DNA of 64,000 bases from Streptomyces lavendofoliae (GCF_014649735.1 NZ_BMTP01000003.1:531106-595105), one strand, 5' to 3'. Positions 53,845 to 63,680 are shown, numbered from the stretch's first letter. Notes: generated by a model from the sequence alone, not told the origin. Numbers and translations: made by a program.

Positions 53845-54672
53845 GTGGCTGAATCGTCGGAATCAGTGGTGCGCATCCCGGATGCGAAGGTCGCCCTGTC
53901 CACGGCCTCGGTCTATCCGGAGTCGACCGCGACGGCCTTCGAGGTCGCCGCCCGCCTGGGCTACGACGGTGTCGAGGTCATGGTGTGGACCGACCCCGTC
54001 AGTCAGGACATCGAGGCGCTGCGCCGTCTCTCCGACTACCACCAGGTGCCGGTCCTCGCGGTGCACGCGCCGTGCCTGCTGATCACCCAGCGGGTCTGGT
54101 CCACCGACCCGTGGGTGAAGCTGCAGCGCGCCCGGGCGGCGGCGGAGAAGCTCGGCGCGTCGACCGTGGTCGTCCACCCGCCGTTCCGCTGGCAGCGCCA
54201 GTACGCCCGGGAGTTCATCGACGGCATCTGGCGGATGGCGGGCGAGACGGACGTGCGGTTCGCGGTCGAGAACATGTACCCGTGGCGCTACCGCGACCGG
54301 GAGATGCTGGCGTACGCGCCCGAATGGGACGTCAGCAAGGACGACTACCGCCACTACACGATCGACCTCTCGCACACCGCGACGGCCCGCAGCGACGCCA
54401 TGGAGATGATCGGCCGCATGGGCGACCGGCTCGGCCACGTCCACCTCGCCGACGGGCGCGGCTCGGCGAAGGACGAGCACCTGGTGCCGGGGCGCGGCAC
54501 GCAGCCGTGCGCCGAGCTGCTGGAGCACCTGGCGCGCACCGGCTTCGACGGGCACGTCGTCATCGAGGTCAACACCCGGCGCGCGATGTCGGCGGCCGAG
54601 CGCGAGGCCGACCTGGCGGAGGCGCTGGCCTTCACCCGGCTGCACCTCGCCTCCTCCGCCCGCGTCCGGTGA
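53845..54672 (+). CDS. Sugar phosphate isomerase/epimerase family TIM-barrel protein
   Basis: This is a 275-residue xylose-isomerase-like TIM barrel (AP endonuclease 2 superfamily). Metal-ligand-type segments are visible: [45 protein letters not shown] and HVVIEVNT. The substrate is not readable. Endonuclease-IV-like activity is possible but less likely. GTG with TAGGCT 7 bases upstream and no Shine-Dalgarno. A TetR gene follows 19 bases later. Confidence 0.85.
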   Translation: MAESSESVVRIPDAKVALSTASVYPESTATAFEVAARLGYDGVEVMVWTDPVSQDIEALRRLSDYHQVPVLAVHAPCLLITQRVWSTDPWVKLQRARAAAEKLGASTVVVHPPFRWQRQYAREFIDGIWRMAGETDVRFAVENMYPWRYRDREMLAYAPEWDVSKDDYRHYTIDLSHTATARSDAMEMIGRMGDRLGHVHLADGRGSAKDEHLVPGRGTQPCAELLEHLARTGFDGHVVIEVNTRRAMSAAEREADLAEALAFTRLHLASSARVR

Positions 54673-54691
54673 CGGCTCCGGGGGCGCGGCG

Positions 54692-55300
54692 GTGACCGCG
54701 GCGCGCAGGGGGCGCGGCCGGCCGTCCCGGGCCGAGGCCATGGAGGGCCCCGGCGCCCGGGAGCGGATCCTGGAGGCCGCCCGCGCCGAGTTCGCCGAGC
54801 GCGGTTACGACAAGACGTCGGTGCGGGGCATCGCCAAGGCGGCGGGGGTCGACCCGGCCCTCGTCCACCACTACTTCGGTACGAAGGACGAGGTCTTCGC
54901 CGCCGCCGTCGAGCTGTCCTTCGAGCCCGCGCTGATCATCCCGGCGATCCTCGGTGAGTCGCCCGAGGGCGTCGGCGACCGGCTCGCCCGCTACTTCCTG
55001 TCCGTGTGGGAGAACCCGGTGACCCGGGCCCCGCTGCTGGCGATCATCCGTTCGGCGCTCACCCACGAGGCCGCGGCGAAGGTGCTGCGCGGCTTCGTGC
55101 TGCGGCGGCTGCTCCAGCGGGTGGCCGACGACCTCGACGTACCGGACCCGGAGCTCCGGGCCGAGCTGGCCGCGTCGCACATGATCGGCATCGCGATCCT
55201 GCGCTACGTCGTCCAGGTCGAACCCCTGGCGTCCGCGCGCACCGAGGACATCGTCGCCCTGGTGGCTCCGACCCTCCAGCGGTACCTGACCGAGGACTGA
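54692..55300 (+). CDS. TetR-family transcriptional regulator
   Basis: This is a 202-residue protein. The DNA-binding part contains [34 protein letters not shown] and [18 protein letters not shown]. The C-terminal ligand/dimer domain is helical ([33 protein letters not shown]). It lies directly after the isomerase gene and 92 bases before ilvD. The gap to ilvD contains two palindromes that may be its operators, but the true targets are unknown. Confidence 0.92.
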   Translation: MTAARRGRGRPSRAEAMEGPGARERILEAARAEFAERGYDKTSVRGIAKAAGVDPALVHHYFGTKDEVFAAAVELSFEPALIIPAILGESPEGVGDRLARYFLSVWENPVTRAPLLAIIRSALTHEAAAKVLRGFVLRRLLQRVADDLDVPDPELRAELAASHMIGIAILRYVVQVEPLASARTEDIVALVAPTLQRYLTED

Positions 55301-55319
55301 GCCCCCCGTCCCGGTATCC

Positions 55320-55358
55320 GGACACCCTGTCCAGATCTTGGAGCCGGAGCGTACGCTC
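55320..55358 (+). promoter_or_regulatory. Palindromes in the ilvD upstream region
   Basis: GGACA-CCC-TGTCC (55320-55332) is an inverted repeat, and GAGCGTACGCTC (55347-55358) is a perfect 12-bp palindrome that includes a -10-like TACGCT 35 bases before the ilvD ATG. This suggests operator control of the ilvD promoter. Confidence 0.45.
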
Positions 55359-55392
55359 GAAGTGTCACTTCCGTCCGAAGGAGCGAGCGACG

Positions 55393-57246
55393 ATGCCCGA
55401 GCTGAGGTCCCGCACTGTCACCCACGGCCGCAACATGGCGGGCGCCCGCGCCCTTATGCGGGCCTCCGGTGTACCGGGTGCGGACATCGGCCGCAAGCCG
55501 ATCATCGCCGTCGCCAACTCCTTCACCGAGTTCGTGCCGGGCCACACCCACCTCCAGCCGGTGGGCCGGATCGTCTCCGAGGCGATCCGCGAGGCGGGCG
55601 GCATCCCGCGCGAGTTCAACACGATCGCCGTCGACGACGGCATCGCCATGGGCCACGGCGGCATGCTGTACTCGCTGCCCTCCCGCGACCTGATCGCCGA
55701 CAGCGTGGAGTACATGGTGGAGGCGCACTGCGCCGACGCCCTGATCTGCATCTCCAACTGCGACAAGATCACGCCCGGCATGCTGATGGCCGCCCTGCGT
55801 CTGAACATCCCGGCGGTCTTCGTCTCCGGCGGCCCCATGGAGGCCGGCAAGGCCACCCTCGTCGACGGCACCGTCCGCACGCTCGACCTGGTCGACGCCA
55901 TCTCGGACGCCGTCAACGACAAGATCTCGGACGCCGACATCCTCCGCATCGAGGAGAACGCCTGTCCGACGTGCGGCTCGTGTTCCGGCATGTTCACCGC
56001 CAACTCGATGAACTGCCTCACCGAGGCCATCGGCCTGTCCCTCCCGGGCAACGGCTCGACCCTCGCCACCCACACCGCCCGCCGCGCGCTGTACGAGAAC
56101 GCGGGCCGTACGGTCGTCGAGCTGACCGAGCGCTACTACGGCCAGGACGACGAGACCGTCCTGCCGCGCAACATCGCCACCCTGGCGGCCTTCGAGAACG
56201 CCATGGCCCTCGACATCGCCATGGGCGGCTCCACCAACACGATCCTGCACCTGCTGGCCGCCGCCCAGGAGGCGGGCGTCCCGTTCGGGCTGACGGAGAT
56301 CGACGCCGTCTCGCGCCGTGTGCCGTGCCTGGCCAAGGTCGCGCCGAACGTCGCCAAGACGCGTACGTACTACATGGAGGACGTGCACCGCGCCGGCGGC
56401 ATCCCCGCCCTGCTGGGCGAGCTGCACCGCGCCGGGCTGCTCAACGAGGACGTGCACAGCGTCCACAGCCCGAGCCTCTCCGACTGGCTCAAGACGTGGG
56501 ACGTGCGCGGCGGTTCGCCGTCGCCCGAGGCCGTCGAGCTGTGGCACGCCGCCCCGGGCTGCGTCCGCTCCGCCGAGGCGTTCTCGCAGTCCGAGCGCTG
56601 GGACACCCTGGACACGGACGCCGCCGAGGGCTGCATCCGCTCCGCCGAGCACGCCTACTCCAAGGACGGCGGCCTCGCCGTCCTCAAGGGGAACCTGGCG
56701 GTCGACGGCTGCGTCGTGAAGACGGCCGGCGTCGACGAGTCGATCTGGACCTTCGAGGGCCCGGCGGTCGTCTGCGAGTCGCAGGAGGAGGCCGTCGACA
56801 AGATCCTCCGCAAGGAGATCACGGACGGGGACGTCGTCGTCATCCGCTACGAGGGCCCCAAGGGCGGCCCCGGCATGCAGGAGATGCTCTACCCGACCTC
56901 GTTCCTCAAGGGCCGGGGTCTGGGCAAGACCTGCGCGCTGATCACGGACGGCCGCTTCTCCGGCGGCACGTCGGGCCTGTCGATCGGCCACGCCTCGCCG
57001 GAGGCGGCCGGCGGCGGCACGATCGCGCTGGTCGAGAACGGTGACCGCATCCGTATCGACATCCCGAACCGCTCCATCGAACTGCTGGTCTCCGACGAGG
57101 ACCTGGCCGCCCGCCGCGAGGCGCTCGGTGGCGTGTACGCGCCGAAGAACCGCGAGCGGAAGGTGTCGGCCGCGCTGCGCGCCTACGCCGCGATGGCCAC
57201 CAGCGCCGACAAGGGCGCGGTCCGGGACGTCACGAGGCTCGGCTGA
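55393..57246 (+). CDS. ilvD: Dihydroxy-acid dehydratase
   Basis: This is a 617-residue iron-sulfur enzyme that makes the 2-keto acids of valine, isoleucine and, indirectly, leucine and pantoate. Key parts are [68 protein letters not shown] (cluster ligands) and the C-terminal [16 protein letters not shown]. The length matches the long E. coli-type enzyme with a 4Fe-4S cluster. ATG with AAGGAG about 13 bases upstream. Its 3' end runs into a 17-bp tandem repeat. Confidence 0.97.
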   Translation: MPELRSRTVTHGRNMAGARALMRASGVPGADIGRKPIIAVANSFTEFVPGHTHLQPVGRIVSEAIREAGGIPREFNTIAVDDGIAMGHGGMLYSLPSRDLIADSVEYMVEAHCADALICISNCDKITPGMLMAALRLNIPAVFVSGGPMEAGKATLVDGTVRTLDLVDAISDAVNDKISDADILRIEENACPTCGSCSGMFTANSMNCLTEAIGLSLPGNGSTLATHTARRALYENAGRTVVELTERYYGQDDETVLPRNIATLAAFENAMALDIAMGGSTNTILHLLAAAQEAGVPFGLTEIDAVSRRVPCLAKVAPNVAKTRTYYMEDVHRAGGIPALLGELHRAGLLNEDVHSVHSPSLSDWLKTWDVRGGSPSPEAVELWHAAPGCVRSAEAFSQSERWDTLDTDAAEGCIRSAEHAYSKDGGLAVLKGNLAVDGCVVKTAGVDESIWTFEGPAVVCESQEEAVDKILRKEITDGDVVVIRYEGPKGGPGMQEMLYPTSFLKGRGLGKTCALITDGRFSGGTSGLSIGHASPEAAGGGTIALVENGDRIRIDIPNRSIELLVSDEDLAARREALGGVYAPKNRERKVSAALRAYAAMATSADKGAVRDVTRLG

Positions 57247-57302
57247 TCACCAGGCTCGGCTGATCGCCGGGTGCGGCCGATCGCCGGGTGCGGCCGATCA
57301 CC
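57235..57302. repeat. Four 17-bp tandem repeats covering two convergent stop codons
   Basis: Units at 57235, 57252, 57269 and 57286 share the pattern (A/G)GG(C/T)(T/G)CGGC(T/C)GATC(A/G)CC. The first two and last two are nearly identical pairs. The first unit contains the ilvD stop and the last contains the stop of the convergent kinase gene. Confidence 0.85.
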
Positions 57303-59625
57303 AGCGGGCCGGATCCTCCGCCGCCACGGCGAAGACCGACCCGTCGGGCGCCGTCGCGAACACCTTCCCGTTCGCGACGGCCGGCGCGGGCAGCAGCGGC
57401 GCGAACGTGTACCGCCCGCCGTCCATCCGCGGCCTGGTCATCCCCACCAGCACTCCGCGCCGGGCGTCCACGGCCAGCAGCCGGCCGTCGGCCGCCGTCA
57501 AATACACGTACCCGCCGGCCGCCACCGGCCGGGACACGTGCGTCACCCCGGTCTCCAGGCGCCAGCGCTGCGCCCGCCGGGCGCTTCCCCCGGCGGTGTC
57601 CACCGCGGCGAGCGAACCCCCCGACCCGATGACGTACACGGTCTCGCCCGCCATCACGGCCTGCGCCTGGTCGGCCGGGACAGTGAGCGGGACGCGACGG
57701 ACGCCGCGGGTCGCGGTGTCCAGCCGTACCACCGCGTCGGTGTACAGGTCCGCGTCGGCGGACAGCAGCAGCAGCGCGTCCCTCGTCGCCTGTACGGGGC
57801 TGAGGGCGCCCCTCACCCGCTCGGTCCACCGCACCCGGCCGTCCGCCGGGTCGACCGCGCCCACCACGGTGTACGCGGCGTCCGGCGCGGCGGCCGCGGT
57901 GTACACGGCGCCGCCGTCGGCGAGCCACTGCGCGCCGGGCGCGGCGAGCCGCCGCTTCGTCCAGCGTTCGTCGCCGGTCGCCCCGTCCAGGGCGCGCGCG
58001 GTGCCGTCCGCCGTCACGAGCAGCACGGTGTCGCCGGAGTGCAGGACGTTCGCGTACCCGGAGACGTCGGCGCTCCACCGGGTGGCGCCCGTGCCGGGGT
58101 CCAGGGCCTCCAGGCGGGCGCCGCCCGGCGCCACGACGTGGACCAGCCCGCCGCTGAGCACCGGCGCGGTGCCCGGCTCGCCTCCGGAAGCGCCCGCGGT
58201 CCAGGCGGTGGCGCCGTTCGCCGGGTCGAGGCGGGCCGCCTTGACCCCGGGAGCGGCGCAGTACAGGGCGCGGCCGGCGTCGGCGGCGCACAGGGGCGTC
58301 AGGCTCTCGCCGCCGGGGTCGCCCAGGGTGGCGGCCCAGGGGCGGAACGCCGGGGCGTCGCCGGCCCGCGCGGGGGCGGGCGGCCCGTCCGCCGGGGCGC
58401 CGCCCCGCAGGCCGGCGACCCCGCCGGCGATCACCGCGGCGAGCACGGCGAGGCCCGCGCCCCAGCGCAGCCGCCGCGCCCGGCGCGGGACGGCGCGGGG
58501 ACCGGCCCCCGCGTCGGCTCCCGCCCCCGCGTCGGCTCCCGCCCCCGCGTCGGCTCCCGCCCCCGCGTCGGCTCCCGCCCCCGCGTCGGCTCCCGCCTCT
58601 GCTCCCGCCTCGGCCCCGGTGCCGGCCGCACCGCGCGTCACGGTCCCGGTGCCGGGCCGCGCGCCCGTCCGCTGCCCGGCGCTCCCGCGCTCCCCGGCAC
58701 CCTCCCGCGACCCCCCGGCCGCACCGGTCTCCGCCCGCCGCTGCCCGGGCACGAACACGGCGCCGTCCGCCGCGTCCCCGGCCTCACCCGCTCGCAGCTC
58801 GCCCATCAGCTCGTCCGCCGTGGGCCGCTCGGCCGGGTCCTTCGCCAGGCACCGCCGCAGCAGCGGGAGCAGGTCCTCCGGCACCCCGGCCAGGTCGGGC
58901 TCGTTGTGCACGACCTGGTAGGCCACGATGTACGGGGAGTCCGAGTCGAACGGGCCGCGCCCGGTCGCCGCGTGGACCAGGACGGCGCCCATCGCGAACA
59001 CGTCGGCGGCGGGGCCCACGTCGCGGGGCCGCTGGAACTGCTCGGGCGCCATGAACGGCGGGGTGCCGATCAGCTTCCCCGTCTCGGTGCGCAGGTCGCT
59101 GTCGGCGGGGCGCGAGATCCCGAAGTCGATGACCTTCGGACCGTCGGCGGCCAGCAGCACGTTGCTCGGCTTCAGGTCCCGGTGCACCACACCGGCCCGG
59201 TGGATGTCGCGCAGCGCCTCGGCGAGCCCGGCACCGACCCTCCGCAGCTCCGGGGAGCCCAGCGGGCCGTTCCGCTTGACCCGCTCCGAGAGCGTCGGCC
59301 CGTCGATGAACAAGGTGGCCATCCATGGCCGGCCGGCATCCGGGTCCGCGTCCACGACGGGCGCGGTGAACGCCCCGCTGACCCGCCGCGCCGCCATGAC
59401 CTCCTGCCGGAAACGAGCCCTGAACTCGGCGTCGGCGGCATGCTCGGCGTGCACGACCTTCACCGCGAGCCGCAGCCCGGAACCGGACCTGGCCAGGTGG
59501 ACGACCCCCATGCCGCCCGCGCCCAGGCACTCCTCCAGCCGATACCGACCGGCGTACTGCGGATGCTCCGCTTCCGGAAACGGCTCCGGAGCCGGTCCGG
59601 TACTGCGCAACGGCGGCATCGCCAC
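57298..59625 (-). CDS. Receptor-type Ser/Thr protein kinase with PQQ-like beta-propeller sensor
   Basis: This is a 775-residue PknB-class kinase. The kinase domain (about 28-275) has LGAGGMGVVHLA, Lys56 (AVK), VVHRDLKPSNVLL (Asp150), VIDFGIS (Asp168) and GTPPFMAPEQ. A ~110-residue disordered linker contains a GADAGA repeat. One membrane helix (~388-407) is followed by an extracellular PQQ-type beta-propeller (repeats such as GATAWTAG, GATRWSADVSG, GDERWTKRRL, GRVRWTERV). The propeller probably senses an outside ligand. GTG start. Convergent with ilvD. Confidence 0.95.
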   Translation of the reverse strand: MAMPPLRSTGPAPEPFPEAEHPQYAGRYRLEECLGAGGMGVVHLARSGSGLRLAVKVVHAEHAADAEFRARFRQEVMAARRVSGAFTAPVVDADPDAGRPWMATLFIDGPTLSERVKRNGPLGSPELRRVGAGLAEALRDIHRAGVVHRDLKPSNVLLAADGPKVIDFGISRPADSDLRTETGKLIGTPPFMAPEQFQRPRDVGPAADVFAMGAVLVHAATGRGPFDSDSPYIVAYQVVHNEPDLAGVPEDLLPLLRRCLAKDPAERPTADELMGELRAGEAGDAADGAVFVPGQRRAETGAAGGSREGAGERGSAGQRTGARPGTGTVTRGAAGTGAEAGAEAGADAGAGADAGAGADAGAGADAGAGADAGAGPRAVPRRARRLRWGAGLAVLAAVIAGGVAGLRGGAPADGPPAPARAGDAPAFRPWAATLGDPGGESLTPLCAADAGRALYCAAPGVKAARLDPANGATAWTAGASGGEPGTAPVLSGGLVHVVAPGGARLEALDPGTGATRWSADVSGYANVLHSGDTVLLVTADGTARALDGATGDERWTKRRLAAPGAQWLADGGAVYTAAAAPDAAYTVVGAVDPADGRVRWTERVRGALSPVQATRDALLLLSADADLYTDAVVRLDTATRGVRRVPLTVPADQAQAVMAGETVYVIGSGGSLAAVDTAGGSARRAQRWRLETGVTHVSRPVAAGGYVYLTAADGRLLAVDARRGVLVGMTRPRMDGGRYTFAPLLPAPAVANGKVFATAPDGSVFAVAAEDPARW
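58511..58600. repeat. 18-bp tandem repeat, five copies, inside the kinase gene
   Basis: Five units of GCGTCGGCTCCCGCCCCC (the last ends CTCT) encode the GAGADA repeats of the linker just before the membrane helix. The unit keeps the frame, so the linker length can vary by slippage without breaking the protein. Confidence 0.95.
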
Positions 59626-59769
59626 CCCCGTGTGTGTTCGTCCGCGCGCGTCCCGCGTCCAGCGCGACGCACGGAGCCTAGTCGATGACGTGTGCGAGGC
59701 CCGAGGGGCTTGTTAGCCTGCGCGCGGCGCGCGTGCACGCGGCACGCGCCTCGACGGGGGAGGGGCCGT

Positions 59770-60093
59770 ATGGCCATGGAAGAAGCGACGGCGGACGCGA
59801 CGGCCGGGGCGGGCACGGAAGCGGCCGGGACCGCGGCGTACACCGTGAAGCGCTACCCGGTGGCCCCCGGCCACCGGGTGAACGTCCGCAGCGGCCCGGG
59901 CACCGGCTACAGCCTGGTGAAGGTCCTGCCCGAGGGCGTGCGCGTCCCCATCAACTGCCAGAAGCCCGGCCAGACCGTCACCGGCCCGTACGGCACGACC
60001 GCCCTGTGGGACAACATCGCCAACGGCCAGTACGTCTCCGACGCCTACGTGAACACCGGCAGCGACGGTTACGTGGCCGTGCGCTGCTCCTGA
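59770..60093 (+). CDS. Small SH3-like domain protein
   Basis: This is a 107-residue protein. The conserved part starts AAYTVKRYPVAPGHRVNVRSGPGTGYSLVKVLPEG in residues 22-56 and continues with VPINCQKPGQTVTGPYG, TALWDNIANGQYVSDAYVNTG, which is the bacterial SH3-type fold common in Streptomyces exported proteins. Two cysteines (QK region and C-terminal VRC) may pair. No clear signal peptide is visible, which is odd for this family. The start may be mis-set or export non-classical. ATG with GGAGGGG about 5 bases upstream. Confidence 0.8.
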   Translation: MAMEEATADATAGAGTEAAGTAAYTVKRYPVAPGHRVNVRSGPGTGYSLVKVLPEGVRVPINCQKPGQTVTGPYGTTALWDNIANGQYVSDAYVNTGSDGYVAVRCS

Positions 60094-60114
60094 CCCGCCC
60101 GCGGCCCGCCCGGG

Positions 60115-60120
60115 GATAAT
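60115..60120 (+). promoter_or_regulatory. Candidate -10 of a leaderless promoter
   Basis: GATAAT ends 7 bases before the GTG at 60128 and is one of the best -10 matches in the window. Confidence 0.5.
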
Positions 60121-60127
60121 CGACCCC

Positions 60128-60637
60128 GTGAGCGACCACACCGGCACCCCCACCCACGGCACACCGCCCGGCCCGCAGCCCGAGGCCCTCCGCTTCTTCG
60201 GCACGACCTGGGTCGACCACGACGGCGGGTACGCGCTGCGGCGCGCCGGGGTGGCCGCCGGCTCCCTGACCTGCGCGGTGGCGGGCGCGCTCGTCCTCCG
60301 TTTCGCCCACCAGGGCCTGGCGATCGCGGCTGTCGGCGGCTTCGTCGACGCGCTGCTCGTCGCGATGTTCGCGGTGTGCTCCGCCATCGCGTTCAACAGG
60401 ACCTGGCAGGGCTTCACCCGGCGCCCCGCCGACCCGGCCCGCGAGGACGCGCTGCGCAGCCTGAAGGCCATCGGCTTCCTGGGCTCCCTGCTCGCGTACT
60501 TCGTCCGTTCCCTCGCCGAGGCACCCGGCGAGAAACTGCTGCGCTCCGAGTACGAGGCGGCCCGCGCCCAGTACGAGAAGCGCCGCTCCACCCGGGCCGG
60601 CAACCCGGCCGCCCGCAAGAAGCCCAAGCGCTCCTGA
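60128..60637 (+). CDS. Small membrane protein of unknown function
   Basis: This is a 169-residue protein with an N-terminal soluble part (EALRFFGTTWVDHDGGYALRRAG), about three hydrophobic segments (residues ~42-58, 64-84 and 114-128) and a basic C-terminal tail (YEAARAQYEKRRSTR...KKPKRS). I do not recognise a family. GTG start with a leaderless pattern. It precedes an ABC exporter but is separated by 105 bases, so a link is uncertain. Confidence 0.7.
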   Translation: MSDHTGTPTHGTPPGPQPEALRFFGTTWVDHDGGYALRRAGVAAGSLTCAVAGALVLRFAHQGLAIAAVGGFVDALLVAMFAVCSAIAFNRTWQGFTRRPADPAREDALRSLKAIGFLGSLLAYFVRSLAEAPGEKLLRSEYEAARAQYEKRRSTRAGNPAARKKPKRS

Positions 60638-60742
60638 CACCCGCGCCGCACGCTGCCCACCCCCCGTACTCGCCGCGCCACCGACGCCCCGCTCCCGCCC
60701 GTCCTCCTTGACGCCCACCCCGGCACGCGCAATATTCATCAC

Positions 60743-61510
60743 ATGGTGAATTCGACAGGTCCCGCCGTCGAGGCGCACGACCTCCGGGTCGTGCGCGGCC
60801 CCCGCACCGTCCTCCGCGGCCTGGACCTCGCCGTACCGCGCGGACAGGTGACCGGACTCCTCGGCCCCTCCGGATGCGGCAAGTCCACACTGATGCGCGC
60901 CGTCGTCGGCACCCAGGCCCACGTCACCGGCACCCTCGACGTCCTCGGCCGCCCCGCCGGCGACGCCTCCCTCCGCGCCCGCGTCGGCTACGTCACCCAG
61001 GCACCCTCCGTCTACGACGACCTCACCGTCCGGCAGAACCTCGACTACTTCGCCGCCGTCCTGCTCCCCGGCCGCGCCCACCGCGACACCCGCGCCGAAA
61101 CGGTCGGCCGCGCCCTCACCGACGTCGACCTCACCTCGCACGCCGACGCCCTCGCCGGCACCCTCTCCGGCGGCCAGCGCAGCCGCGTCTCCCTCGCCGT
61201 CGCCCTGCTCGGCACCCCGGAACTGCTCGTCCTCGACGAACCGACCGTCGGCCTGGACCCGGTCCTCCGCCGCGACCTGTGGGACCTCTTCCACCACATC
61301 GCCGACGACCGCGGCGCCACCCTCCTCGTCTCCTCCCACGTCATGGACGAGGCCGAGCGCTGCCACCGCCTCCTCCTCATGCGCGACGGGCGGATCCTCG
61401 CCGACGACACCCCCGAAGCGCTGCGCCGCCGCAGCGACGCCCCCACCGTCGAGGACGCCTTCCTGCACCTCGTCGACACGGCCGAGACCCAGGAGGACAA
61501 CCGACGATGA
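60743..61510 (+). CDS. ABC exporter ATP-binding protein (DrrA-like)
   Basis: This is a 255-residue ATPase. It has Walker A GPSGCGKSTL, Q-loop VTQAPSVYD, signature LSGGQRSRVSLAVALL, Walker B LLVLDEPTVGLDP and switch His in VSSHVMDEAERC. The sequence class is that of drug or antibiotic exporters with ABC-2 permeases. CAATAT lies 7 bases before the ATG, again a leaderless pattern. The stop overlaps the permease ATG by 4 bases. Confidence 0.93.
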   Translation: MVNSTGPAVEAHDLRVVRGPRTVLRGLDLAVPRGQVTGLLGPSGCGKSTLMRAVVGTQAHVTGTLDVLGRPAGDASLRARVGYVTQAPSVYDDLTVRQNLDYFAAVLLPGRAHRDTRAETVGRALTDVDLTSHADALAGTLSGGQRSRVSLAVALLGTPELLVLDEPTVGLDPVLRRDLWDLFHHIADDRGATLLVSSHVMDEAERCHRLLLMRDGRILADDTPEALRRRSDAPTVEDAFLHLVDTAETQEDNRR

Positions 61511-62244
61511 ACACCTCCCGCACCCTCGCCACCACCGCCCGCGTCCTGCGGCAGCTGCGCCACGACCCCCGCACCATCGCCCTGATGCTCCTGGTCCCCG
61601 TCGTGATGATCACCCTCCTCCGGTACGTGTTCGACGGCAGCCCCGGAACCTTCGACTCCGTCGGCGCCTCCCTGCTCGGCGTCTTCCCGCTGATCACGAT
61701 GTTCCTGGTGACCTCGATCGCCACGCTGCGCGAACGCACCTCCGGAACCCTGGAACGCCTCCTCGCCATGCCGCTCGGCAAGGCCGACCTCATCGCCGGC
61801 TACGCGCTCGCCTTCGGACTCCTCGCCGCCGTCCAGTCCGCCCTCGCCACCGGGACCGCGCTCTGGGTCCTCGGCCTGGACGTCACCGGCTCACCCTGGC
61901 TGCTCCTCCTGGTCGCCCTGCTCGACGCCCTCCTCGGCACCGCCCTCGGCCTGTTCGTCTCGGCCTTCGCCGCCTCCGAGTTCCAGGCGGTCCAGTTCAT
62001 GCCGGCCGTGATCTTCCCGCAGCTGCTCCTGTGCGGCCTGTTCACCCCGCGCGACACCATGCAGCCGGTCTTCGAAGCCCTCTCCGCCGCGCTGCCCATG
62101 TCGTACGCGGTCGACGGAATGAACCAGGTCCTCCGCCACACCGACATGACCGCCGCCTTCCTCCGCGACGCCCTCGTCGTGGCCGGCTGCGCCCTGGTCG
62201 TCCTCGTCCTCGGAGCCGCCACGCTCCGCCGCCGCACCCCCTAG
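61507..62244 (+). CDS. ABC-2 type exporter permease (DrrB-like)
   Basis: This is a 245-residue membrane protein with about six hydrophobic segments. TLRERTSGTLERLLAMPLGKADLIAGYALAFG (residues ~75-106) is typical of the ABC-2 family, as is the region FTPRDTMQPVFEALSAALPMSYAVDGM. Translational coupling (ATGA) to the ATPase shows that the two act together. Substrate unknown. Confidence 0.92.
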   Translation: MNTSRTLATTARVLRQLRHDPRTIALMLLVPVVMITLLRYVFDGSPGTFDSVGASLLGVFPLITMFLVTSIATLRERTSGTLERLLAMPLGKADLIAGYALAFGLLAAVQSALATGTALWVLGLDVTGSPWLLLLVALLDALLGTALGLFVSAFAASEFQAVQFMPAVIFPQLLLCGLFTPRDTMQPVFEALSAALPMSYAVDGMNQVLRHTDMTAAFLRDALVVAGCALVVLVLGAATLRRRTP

Positions 62245-62247
62245 CCT
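62242..62247 (+). promoter_or_regulatory. Candidate -10 of a leaderless promoter for the GNAT gene
   Basis: TAGCCT overlaps the stop of the permease gene and ends 6 bases before the ATG at 62254. Confidence 0.45.
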
Positions 62248-62253
62248 CGCCAC

Positions 62254-62817
62254 ATGAACGACAAGGTGATCGACCACGGACTGCACGACACCACCGGCCG
62301 CCCCGTCACCCTCCACGACGTGGACGACGACAACTGGCGCGCCGTCGCCGACATAGCGCCCCGCGACGACCAGCGGGACCACGTCCCCGCCCTCGCCGCC
62401 CGCTACCTCCTGCTCTCCCTGCGCGAGGACGTCTGGCACTCGCTCGCCGTCCTCGCCGGCGACGAGGTGACCGGCCACCTCATGTGGGCCCGCGAGGACG
62501 ACGGCACTCACTGGATCGGCGGCATGCTCATCGGCGCCGCCCACCAGGGAACCGGCATCGGCCGGGCCGCGGTCCGCACCCTCGCGGCCTGGCTCACCGA
62601 CAAGGACGACTGCCGCGCCGTCCGCCTCTCCTACCACCCCGACAACACCCCCGCCCGCAGGCTGTACACCTCGCTCGGCTTCGTCCCCACCGGCACCGTC
62701 GAGGACGACGAGATCGTCGCCGAGCTCGAACCCGCCCGTACCGCCCCTCGGACACCCGCGCCGGGCCCCGCGAGCCGGTGCGAGGATGGCGACACGAACC
62801 CCCACCCGGCGAGGTGA
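62254..62817 (+). CDS. GNAT-family N-acetyltransferase
   Basis: This is a 187-residue GNAT with the acetyl-CoA loop GAAHQGTGIGRAAVRTL and the C-terminal strand-helix RLSYHPDNTPARRLYTSLGFVPTG. The N-terminal part (VTLHDVDDDNWRAVADIAP) resembles spermidine-acetyltransferase-like and antibiotic-modifying members, but the substrate cannot be named. The last ~30 residues are Pro/Ala-rich. The next gene starts 9 bases later. Confidence 0.9.
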   Translation: MNDKVIDHGLHDTTGRPVTLHDVDDDNWRAVADIAPRDDQRDHVPALAARYLLLSLREDVWHSLAVLAGDEVTGHLMWAREDDGTHWIGGMLIGAAHQGTGIGRAAVRTLAAWLTDKDDCRAVRLSYHPDNTPARRLYTSLGFVPTGTVEDDEIVAELEPARTAPRTPAPGPASRCEDGDTNPHPAR

Positions 62818-62826
62818 ACAGCAGCC

Positions 62827-63636
62827 ATGACCCAGACCGTCGCAGTCCTCGGTACCGGCAAGATCGGTGAAGCCCTGCTCAGCGGCATGATCCGAGCGGG
62901 ATGGCCGACCGCCCACCTGCTGGTCACCACCCGCCGCGCCGACCGCGCCGAGGAGCTCCGCGCCCGCTACGGAGTCGAGACCGTCACCAACGCCGAGGCG
63001 GCCAAGCGCGCCGACACCCTCATCCTGGCCGTCAAGCCCCAGGACATGGGCAGGCTCCTCGACGAGCTCGCCCCCCACGTCGCCCCCGACCGCCTCGTCA
63101 TCAGCGCCGCGGCCGGCATCACGACCACGTTCATCGAGGAGCGGCTCCCCGCCGGCACCCCGGTCGTCCGCGTCATGCCCAACACCCCCGTGCTCGTCGA
63201 CGAGGGCATGTCCGTCATCTCCGCCGGCGGCCACGCCACCGGCGACCACCTCGCCCACACCGAGGAGATCTTCGGCGGCGTGGGCAAGACCCTCCGCGTC
63301 CCCGAGTCCCAGCAGGACGCGGCCACCGCCCTCTCCGGCTCCGGCCCGGCGTACTTCTACTTCCTCGTCGAGGCGATGACCGACGCCGGCATCCTCCTCG
63401 GCCTGCCCCGCGCCCAGGCCCACGACCTGATCGTCCAGGCCGCCATCGGCGCCGCCGTGATGCTCCGCGACAGCGGCGAGCACCCGGTCAAGCTCCGCGA
63501 GGCCGTTACCTCCCCGGCCGGCACCACCATCAGCGCCATCCGGGAGCTCGAGAACCACGGCGTACGCGCCGCCCTCATCGCCGCCCTCGAAGCCGCCCGC
63601 GACCGCAGCCGCGAACTCGCCACCGGCACCGGCTGA
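62827..63636 (+). CDS. proC: Pyrroline-5-carboxylate reductase
   Basis: This is a 269-residue NADPH-dependent enzyme, the last step of proline synthesis. It has the Rossmann start VAVLGTGKIGEALLSGM, LAVKPQDMGRLL, VISAAAGIT, VRVMPNTPVLVDEGMS, ALSGSGPAYFYFLVEAM and the family signature EAVTSPAGTTISAIRELE. ATG with GAGGTGAACAGC upstream. A long stem follows the stop. Confidence 0.97.
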   Translation: MTQTVAVLGTGKIGEALLSGMIRAGWPTAHLLVTTRRADRAEELRARYGVETVTNAEAAKRADTLILAVKPQDMGRLLDELAPHVAPDRLVISAAAGITTTFIEERLPAGTPVVRVMPNTPVLVDEGMSVISAGGHATGDHLAHTEEIFGGVGKTLRVPESQQDAATALSGSGPAYFYFLVEAMTDAGILLGLPRAQAHDLIVQAAIGAAVMLRDSGEHPVKLREAVTSPAGTTISAIRELENHGVRAALIAALEAARDRSRELATGTG

Positions 63637-63644
63637 CCCCGCCT

Positions 63645-63680
63645 GCCACCGGCCCCGCGGCACGTCCCGGGGCCGGTGGC
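63645..63680 (+). terminator. Terminator after proC
   Basis: A perfect 13-bp stem (GCCACCGGCCCCG / CGGGGCCGGTGGC) with a 10-base loop starts 9 bases after the proC stop. There is no T-tract. Confidence 0.65.
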
